A stretch of DNA of 31,073 nucleotides from an uncultured Solobacterium sp. Its GTDB lineage: Bacteria; Bacillota_I; Bacilli_A; Erysipelotrichales; Erysipelotrichaceae. The stretch is taken from NCBI GenBank assembly GCA_900552125.1, contig URYK01000032.1, positions 1 through 31,073 of the forward strand, written 5' to 3'. The notes under the pieces are model-generated. The model searched no databases and was not told the origin of the DNA. It worked only from the letters and a program-made list of their open reading frames with translations. Below are positions 26,339 to 31,073 of the stretch, piece by piece (the stretch's first letter is position 1; every line of letters starts with the position of its first letter). Both the position numbers and the translations under genes were made by a program.

Positions 26339-26960
26339 ATAAATCTAATGTTAATTGACGCATGGCAGATACCGGTCCATAGCTGTAACGATATAAACCA
26401 TCAATTACTCCATAACGATGCATTGCTTCTATATGCGCTTTTGTTGGATATCCTTTATGCTTTGCAAATCCATATTGCGGATATTGATGATCATATGCTT
26501 CCATGATACAATCACGAGTCACTTTTGCTAAAATACTAGCAGCCGCGATACTCACACTCTTCTGATCACCTTTTACTAAAGGAATATGCTCTACCTGACT
26601 CATTGGCAAAGGCATTGCATCTGTTAGCACACCATCAGCCTGTGTAAACATGTCCGCAATATCCTGCATAGCTTTTTGAGTTGCTCGATATATATTTAAT
26701 TCGTCAATGGTTTTAGGCTCAATAATCAATATATGATACTCTTGAGCTAGTTTAATAATTTCCTTAAATAATATTCTTCTTTTTTTATCTGTTACTTTTT
26801 TTGAATCATAAATTTCATCATGATGAAATCCAGGCGGAAATGCAACTCCAGCTACTACCAAAGGTCCCGCTATAGGACCTCTCCCTGCTTCATCTATTCC
26901 GACAATACATTTCTTCCCTGTCTGCCACCATGCATTTTCATACTCATTCGCTGTCTGCAT
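26337..26960 (-). CDS. rnhB: Ribonuclease HII
   Basis: Cuts RNA-DNA hybrids and single ribonucleotides in DNA. The 207-residue product has the N-terminal motif VGIDEAGRGPIAGPLVVAG (catalytic Asp-Glu), YDSKKVTDKKR, a further acidic residue region LTDAMPL, and the late motif KGDQKSVSIAAASILAKVTRD, followed by GYPTKAHIEAMHRYG. ATG 26960 has GGGAGAT upstream. The longer start at 26984 is well inside rbgA. It overlaps the end of rbgA by 17 bases. Confidence 0.96.
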   Translation of the reverse strand: MQTANEYENAWWQTGKKCIVGIDEAGRGPIAGPLVVAGVAFPPGFHHDEIYDSKKVTDKKRRILFKEIIKLAQEYHILIIEPKTIDELNIYRATQKAMQDIADMFTQADGVLTDAMPLPMSQVEHIPLVKGDQKSVSIAAASILAKVTRDCIMEAYDHQYPQYGFAKHKGYPTKAHIEAMHRYGVIDGLYRYSYGPVSAMRQLTLDL

Positions 26961-27831
26961 AAGGCATCTCCCAAGTAATTGCACCTAATTTATCATCTCT
27001 AAGCTCACGTAAGAAAGTCTCAATCATACGTTTTTCATCAATCTCTTCCTTATTGCGAAGGAAACCACGCTTTTTCGCAATTCGAAGTAAAACTTCGTAA
27101 GGATCTTCACATAATTCTACATCGTAGCGTTTCTCTATCTTATCTTTATGATTTTTTAATAAATAATTCATTGCCCAAAACGCAACTTCTTCCAAAGGTA
27201 AGATCTCATCACGAATTGCCCCTGTCACCGCAAGTAATAGCCCTACATTTTCATCTTCAAATTTAGGCCATAATACTCCTGGTGTATCTAACAATTCCAA
27301 GTTCTGATTTACCTTTGACCACTGCAGTGCCTTGGTAACACCTGGTCGATCACCTGTTACCGCAACTTTCTTTTTAGAAATACGATTAATAAATGTAGAT
27401 TTTCCCACATTAGGAACTCCAACGACCATAGCACGAATAGCTCTTGGGCGTATTCCTCTTCGTTTCATACGTTCAATTTTAGCCTTCATCAGATTCTGAC
27501 ATTCTTCTACGATTTTTGGAGTAATATTTTCCTTAATAATATCCAAAGCCACAACCTGTGTATTTTCATTTTTTAGATGCTGGCACCAGGCAGCTGTAGC
27601 CTTAGGATCTGCTTTATCTTTCTTTGACAGAACAATTAAACGAGGTTTATTCTGACATAATTCCTCAATCATTGGATTTTTGCTTGCATTTGGAATTCTG
27701 GCATCACGAAGCTCAATGACCATATCTACCATTTTCATTTTATCCTGCATTTCTCTTTTGGCTTTTGTCATATGCCCTGGAAACCACTGAATATTTATTT
27801 TAGATTTATTCTGTTGAGAATTATTTTCCAT
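26944..27831 (-). CDS. rbgA: Ribosome biogenesis GTPase RbgA (YlqF)
   Basis: GTPase needed for late maturation of the 50S subunit. The 295-residue product shows the circularly permuted GTPase order: G4 LSKKDKAD (about residues 75-82) comes before G1 GVPNVGKS (about 138-145) and G3 DTPG (about 182). The N-terminal INIQWFPGHMTKAKREM is characteristic of YlqF. The start at 27831 has GGAAGTGAG upstream. It is 65 bases after the second lepB gene and overlaps rnhB. Confidence 0.96.
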   Translation of the reverse strand: MENNSQQNKSKINIQWFPGHMTKAKREMQDKMKMVDMVIELRDARIPNASKNPMIEELCQNKPRLIVLSKKDKADPKATAAWCQHLKNENTQVVALDIIKENITPKIVEECQNLMKAKIERMKRRGIRPRAIRAMVVGVPNVGKSTFINRISKKKVAVTGDRPGVTKALQWSKVNQNLELLDTPGVLWPKFEDENVGLLLAVTGAIRDEILPLEEVAFWAMNYLLKNHKDKIEKRYDVELCEDPYEVLLRIAKKRGFLRNKEEIDEKRMIETFLRELRDDKLGAITWEMPYADSE

Positions 27832-27896
27832 ATTACTCACTTCCTTTACGTTTATTGAAAGATGAGGAAGCAGTGGTACAGCTTCCTCTATCATTA

Positions 27897-28496
27897 TCAT
27901 TCAGCACCATTACCTACATATCTAGCATCTGATAATGGCTTATACACAAGCATTCCTTTAGCAATGATCTGTTCCCTTTTAAAAGGTCCTACCGTTTTAC
28001 TGCGTGAATCAAGGGAATCACCTCGATTATCACCGATAAGAAGATATTCATCTTCACCAAGCTTTTCAGATGTATAATCTTCCGTAAAATAACTTTTTCC
28101 TGTTTTCTGTAAATATTCTTCTATATAGGCTTCATCTAAAAAAGGTTCCTTCACATATACTCCATCTACATATAGCTTCCCTGCTTTATATGAAATTGTC
28201 TCTCCTGGCAGTCCTATCACTCGTTTTACCCATAGATCATTTGTCTGATATTCTTTAGCCACGACTACATCAAAACGCTCTATATCTCCGATATAATTAG
28301 CCGCAATATTTATGATGACAGATTCTCCATCTTTTAATGTTGGATACATTGAAGTCCCTCTTACTTGTTCTTTTCGTGCAACAAACATCAAAATCAGGAA
28401 GATTACAATCATAACAATAAGAATAAAGCGTACAAAATCTGCAATAGTATATGCTATATCTAAGACATTTATTTTTTTATGTTCTTTTTTTTCCAT
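27897..28496 (-). CDS. lepB: Signal peptidase I, second of a tandem pair
   Basis: Membrane serine protease that removes signal peptides during export. The 199-residue product has a cytoplasmic lysine-rich N terminus and one membrane span (about 20-41). The catalytic Ser lies in RGTSMYPTL (Ser about 49), the catalytic Lys in WVKRVIGLPGE (about 93), and GDNRGDSLDSRS is box E. It starts one base after the stop of the first lepB gene, with a weak ribosome-binding site (GAGAGTG), so it is likely coupled. It may have a different substrate preference from its neighbour. Confidence 0.94.
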   Translation of the reverse strand: MEKKEHKKINVLDIAYTIADFVRFILIVMIVIFLILMFVARKEQVRGTSMYPTLKDGESVIINIAANYIGDIERFDVVVAKEYQTNDLWVKRVIGLPGETISYKAGKLYVDGVYVKEPFLDEAYIEEYLQKTGKSYFTEDYTSEKLGEDEYLLIGDNRGDSLDSRSKTVGPFKREQIIAKGMLVYKPLSDARYVGNGAE

Positions 28497-28497
28497 A

Positions 28498-29100
28498 TTA
28501 TTTTATCACTCTCATTTTACTGAAAGGCAATACCACAAAAAAGCCGACTGCCTTTATATCACTACGTTTAAAGGGTCCTAATTCTCGAGAATCTTTACTT
28601 AAATATCGATTATCACCCATTAGAAAATATTCATCATCCCCAAGCTGTACTTCATCAAAATCTTCTGTAAATTTATAATTTTCGGTCAGCTGAATACTTT
28701 CTTTAAAGTCATTTTCCAGATAAGGCTCTTTTAACTGTTGATCATTGATATAGACAATATCATCACTGGCCCGAATCCGTTCATTTGGCAGACCTATAAC
28801 CCGTTTAATAATAAACTGCTTAGTATTTTCTGCGTCATATGCAATTACAATATCTCCTCGCTCAATCGATTGAAAATGACCTGAAAATGCATTTCCAAAA
28901 CCAAATTCCCCACTTTTTATAGTTGGATACATACTACTGCCTTCTACATGTAAAGGTTTAATTACAAATGAACCAACTAAGTTTACAATCACAAGACAGA
29001 CAATAAAAATTTTAAATAAAGAAAACAAATTGGAAAAAATCACTTTTACTAGTGATTCTGACTCCATTTCACGATGTTTATCTTTTTCCTGTCTTTGCAT
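28498..29100 (-). CDS. lepB: Signal peptidase I, first of a tandem pair
   Basis: Same enzyme family as the next gene. The 200-residue product has a charged cytoplasmic N terminus (MQRQEKDKHREMESE), one membrane span (about 24-46), catalytic Ser in EGSSMYPTI (about 56), catalytic Lys in IIKRVIGLPNE (about 99), and LMGDNRYLSKDSRE. Identity with the second copy is concentrated in these boxes, so the duplication is old or the copies were acquired separately. AGGAGG-like GGAGGG precedes the ATG. It follows rplS through a leaky terminator. Confidence 0.94.
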   Translation of the reverse strand: MQRQEKDKHREMESESLVKVIFSNLFSLFKIFIVCLVIVNLVGSFVIKPLHVEGSSMYPTIKSGEFGFGNAFSGHFQSIERGDIVIAYDAENTKQFIIKRVIGLPNERIRASDDIVYINDQQLKEPYLENDFKESIQLTENYKFTEDFDEVQLGDDEYFLMGDNRYLSKDSRELGPFKRSDIKAVGFFVVLPFSKMRVIK

Positions 29101-29116
29101 TCTATACCCTCCAGCC

Positions 29117-29149
29117 TAAAATAAAAAGTCGAGGAATACCCGACTCTTT
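29117..29149 (-). terminator. Terminator or attenuator between rplS and lepB
   Basis: Minus strand: AAAGAGTCG (29141-29149) pairs with CGACTTTTT (29123-29131, one G-U), followed by ATTTT. The lepB genes have no other visible promoter, so this site is probably only partly effective. Confidence 0.7.
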
Positions 29150-29153
29150 ATAA

Positions 29154-29501
29154 TTAGCGCACTTCTTTAATACGAGAAGCTTTACCAGAACGTCCACGTA
29201 AGTAGAATAATTTATTTCTTCTAACTTTACCGTTACGTACCACTTCAATCTTATCAATAATTGGAGAGTGAAGAGGGAAAGTTCTTTCTACACCAATCTG
29301 GTTAGAAATTTTACGAACAGTGAACATTTCACTGATTCCTCCGCCCTGTTTCGCAATTACTAGACCTTCGAAAACCTGGATACGGGACTTGTCACCTTCT
29401 TTAATTTTAACGTGTACACGTACTGTACTACCTGGTTTAAAGAAAGGGACATCTTTCTTTAACTGTGATTTTGTTACTTCATTAACTAATTGCATGTTCA
29501 T
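29154..29501 (-). CDS. rplS: 50S ribosomal protein L19
   Basis: L19 sits at the 30S-50S interface. The 115-residue product has [62 protein letters not shown] and the basic end [20 protein letters not shown]: all family signatures. ATG 29501 has GGAG 10 bases upstream. It has its own promoter and a hairpin leader, although trmD lies upstream as in other Bacillota. Confidence 0.98.
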   Translation of the reverse strand: MNMQLVNEVTKSQLKKDVPFFKPGSTVRVHVKIKEGDKSRIQVFEGLVIAKQGGGISEMFTVRKISNQIGVERTFPLHSPIIDKIEVVRNGKVRRNKLFYLRGRSGKASRIKEVR

Positions 29502-29537
29502 AATAATGGCGCTCCTTTTCTATCATATATACGTTGA

Positions 29538-29583
29538 GGTTCTTGAATCATACTGTTCAGCGGAACCGCGTGCCCACAAAGGC
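29538..29583 (-). promoter_or_regulatory. Folded leader of rplS, candidate L19 leader
   Basis: The transcript leader can form GGTTC (29563-29567) with GAACC (29538-29542), enclosing TGAA (29556-29559) with TTCA (29544-29547), plus a small GCC/GGC hairpin (29572-29583). L19 leader RNAs upstream of rplS are known in low-GC Gram-positives; membership of that family is inferred from position, not from an alignment. Confidence 0.5.
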
Positions 29584-29589
29584 TTATAT

Positions 29590-29619
29590 ATAATATCATA
29601 TTTAGAATAGAGTTGTAAA
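29590..29619 (-). promoter_or_regulatory. Promoter of rplS
   Basis: Minus strand: TTTACA (29614-29619), 18-base spacer, TATTAT (29590-29595). It gives a leader of about 80 bases. Confidence 0.65.
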
Positions 29620-29640
29620 TACTTTTTTCACCATTTTTCA

Positions 29641-29700
29641 TGCTATATTAGCTGAAAGCAGCAATATAAAGATCGGATACTTTACAGCTATATAATAGCA
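29641..29700. repeat. Nested inverted repeats between trmD and rplS
   Basis: TGCTATATTAGCTG (29641-29654) is nearly the reverse complement of CAGCTATATAATAGCA (29685-29700; two-base bulge). Inside it, ATATT-A-GCTG (29645-29654) pairs with CAGC-AATAT (29659-29667) around an AAAG loop. The two helices share bases and are therefore mutually exclusive. The whole trmD-rplS spacer from about 29620 to 29788 holds no convincing gene. The role is unknown: terminator, processing site or small RNA. Confidence 0.5.
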
Positions 29701-29788
29701 TTTTCGTGCCCTAAAAAAAAGTGGAATGAGCAAATTTATGAAATATCTTTTGTTTCTACACATACGATAATCAAAACAAAACTTTATT

Positions 29789-30508
29789 CTAAATCTTTTT
29801 TATTTCCTCCATCAATTCGACTTCTTCTTTACTAAATTCTCTGCCCTTTAACAAATCTGGACGTTTCTTCATTGTTCTTAATAATGATTGTTTTAACCTC
29901 CAGCGACGAATATTGGCATGGTGCCCGCTCAATAGTACATCTGGCACTTTTTTTCCATCATATTCTACCGGTCTTGTATACTGTGGATACTCCAACAAAC
30001 CATTTTCAAAAGAGTCATCCGCATGACTTTCTTTTCTGATTACATCATCCAATAAACGAATAATCGCATCAGAAATCACAAGTGCAGCTCCTTCTCCTCC
30101 TGTCAACACAAAATCTCCTAAGGAAACTTCCATATCAACATAAGAGCGAATTCTTTCATCAAAGCCTTCGTAATGCCCACACAATATAATCAGATGTTTC
30201 TTTTCAATTGCCAAAGAATGTGCCATTCCCTGATGAAAACGTTCTCCCTGCGGTGTCATCATAATCACAAAGGAATCTTCTGTGCGTACATCTTTTAAAC
30301 AATCTACGATTGGCTGACAGGAAAGCACCATTCCTTGTCCTCCGCCATATGGTGTATCATCTACATGATTATGCTTATCTAATGTATATTTACGAAAGTC
30401 TACAGTTTCAAACTCTACTTTTCCCTGCTCAATTGCTCTTTTTATAATAGAAGTTGATTGAAAACTATCAAAGAATTCCGGAAATAATGTTAAGACGGTA
30501 ATTTTCAT
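29789..30508 (-). CDS. trmD: tRNA (guanine-N1-)-methyltransferase TrmD
   Basis: Makes m1G37 in tRNA, preventing frameshifts. The 239-residue product is a SPOUT methyltransferase with the trefoil-knot SAM site: LCGHYEGFDERI (about 110-121) and SLGDFVLTGGE (about 131-141). The N-terminal LTLFPEFFDSFQ, the DDTPYGGGQGMVL loop and RRWRLKQSL of the C-terminal domain are also present. Its ATG overlaps the rimM stop (ATGA), with GGAGGG upstream inside rimM. No strong terminator follows. Confidence 0.98.
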   Translation of the reverse strand: MKITVLTLFPEFFDSFQSTSIIKRAIEQGKVEFETVDFRKYTLDKHNHVDDTPYGGGQGMVLSCQPIVDCLKDVRTEDSFVIMMTPQGERFHQGMAHSLAIEKKHLIILCGHYEGFDERIRSYVDMEVSLGDFVLTGGEGAALVISDAIIRLLDDVIRKESHADDSFENGLLEYPQYTRPVEYDGKKVPDVLLSGHHANIRRWRLKQSLLRTMKKRPDLLKGREFSKEEVELMEEIKKI

Positions 30509-31008
30509 ACCAGTCCCTCCATTAATTCTACTCTCATGATTTTTCCTTTACGATCAAATTCTTTCACGAATGTCCTTACAAATGGAATCAGGATATCTTT
30601 TTCTTCTGTCTGAACACGTAAAACGGCATTTGCTCCAGTTTCAATTACCTCAATTACTTTACCAATAAAATTATTATCCATATCATAAACACTTGCATCC
30701 ATCATTTCATGATAATACGCTTCATATTCATCTAATTCCTGTAAATCCTGTTCACTGATGGTTAATTTACTGCCTTTCCAGGCTTCAACCTGATTTATAT
30801 CATCATAATCTTTAAACTTAACGATCAAAAGACCTTTGCTTTCTCTAACTCGTTCAACACATAGTTCTAGTTTGCCATCTAAGGTGTGAATAAACATTTT
30901 TGCTCCTTTACGAAAACGCAATTCAGGAAAATCACTTAAGCATTTTACCTTAACCTCTCCACGAAGCCCATGCGTATTCACTAAGATACCAATATTGATT
31001 TCTCTCAT
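30505..31008 (-). CDS. rimM: 16S rRNA processing protein RimM
   Basis: RimM binds S19 and helps mature the head of the 30S subunit. The 167-residue product has the N-terminal barrel domain (INIGILVNTHGLRGEVKVKC, about 3-22; FIHTLDGKLEL) and a C-terminal PRC barrel (YYHEMMDASVYDMDNNFIGK, DILIPFVRTFVKEFD). The start is ATG 31008 with TTGGAGG six bases upstream. The open frame continues upstream to 31062, but those codons are group II intron sequence and are not part of the protein. It overlaps trmD. No promoter is visible between the intron end and the gene. Confidence 0.95.
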   Translation of the reverse strand: MREINIGILVNTHGLRGEVKVKCLSDFPELRFRKGAKMFIHTLDGKLELCVERVRESKGLLIVKFKDYDDINQVEAWKGSKLTISEQDLQELDEYEAYYHEMMDASVYDMDNNFIGKVIEVIETGANAVLRVQTEEKDILIPFVRTFVKEFDRKGKIMRVELMEGLV

Positions 31009-31021
31009 AATTACCTCCAAA

Positions 31022-31073
31022 AGAAAGTAGGAGATAGTCATTAAACTACCTCCCCTTATCAAACCGCATGTGC
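31022..31073 (-). mobile_element. Group II intron, 3' end (domain V end and domain VI), running off the right edge
   Basis: On the minus strand the edge reads GCACATGCGGTTTGAT, like the 3' strand of domain V. A domain VI hairpin follows: GGGGAGGTAGT (31048-31058), loop, ACTATCTCC. An unpaired A near 31028 before CTT, which pairs with AAG at the stem base, fits a branch-point adenosine. Class C introns end similarly (TCCTAC plus about six bases). The exact 3' splice site (31022-31027) is uncertain because no clean AY end is seen. The intron body and any reverse transcriptase lie outside. The element is in the same orientation as rimM, ending about 13-18 bases before its start codon. Confidence 0.75.

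Noticed and set aside
29638..29763. 41-codon hydrophobic frame between trmD and rplS (minus)
   Set aside because: No Shine-Dalgarno sequence before its ATG, and it runs across the nested inverted repeats and toward the rplS promoter; probably chance.

Overview
The window looks like core-chromosome DNA of an AT-rich, low-GC Gram-positive endospore former. Gene order matches the Bacillota backbone: rimM-trmD-rplS-(lepB)-rbgA-rnhB, dprA-topA-trmFO-xerC, rpsB-tsf-pyrH-frr-uppS-cdsA-dxr-rseP, gpr-spoIIP, lepA-hemW and rpsO-pnp. gpr and spoIIP mark a spore former. The contracted order (xerC directly before rpsB with no hslVU or codY, no sucCD before dprA, no polC or proS after rseP, no hrcA after hemW) together with the protein flavour suggests Erysipelotrichia, but that assignment is inference. 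Almost every gene is on the minus strand, so the transcriptional order runs from high to low coordinates. Only rpsT and a transglutaminase-like lipoprotein gene are on the plus strand.

Layout in the direction of transcription. (31.07-29.8 kb) The 3' end of a group II intron abuts the ribosome-binding site of rimM, which overlaps trmD. (29.7-26.3 kb) rplS follows, with its own promoter, a structured leader and a partial terminator; then two tandem signal peptidase I genes, rbgA and rnhB. (26.3-24.4 kb) A three-gene unit encodes a 126-residue unknown, an NfeD-like protein and an SPFH/stomatin-like protein, followed by a 39-residue single-membrane-span protein gene that has its own extended -10 and terminator. 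(24.1-18.9 kb) dprA, then topA-trmFO-xerC, which have overlapping stop/start codons. (18.9-16.0 kb) rpsB-tsf with a long GC-richer leader, then pyrH-frr. (15.4-11.6 kb) uppS-cdsA-dxr-rseP form a tightly overlapped envelope/isoprenoid operon. It ends at a bidirectional terminator shared with the convergent lipoprotein gene. (10.5-6.9 kb) rpsT (+) diverges from the sporulation unit gpr-spoIIP-small membrane protein, followed by fmt. (6.8-0.2 kb) lepA, an unrecognised protein with a C-terminal winged-helix-like end, hemW, rpsO and pnp. The left edge is the 5' end of a second group II intron, inserted just after the pnp terminator.

The genes serve translation (ribosomal proteins S2, S15, S20, L19; EF-Ts; EF4; RRF; fMet-tRNA formylation; tRNA methylation; ribosome maturation), RNA turnover, DNA topology and recombination, the isoprenoid and phospholipid precursor pathway, protein export and membrane proteolysis, and spore development. 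The least ordinary parts are: the two intron ends framing the block, the 39-residue membrane protein, the unknown gene between lepA and hemW, the structured leaders, and an inverted repeat across the uppS promoter. I saw no CRISPR array, tRNA, rRNA, prophage or insertion-sequence transposase.
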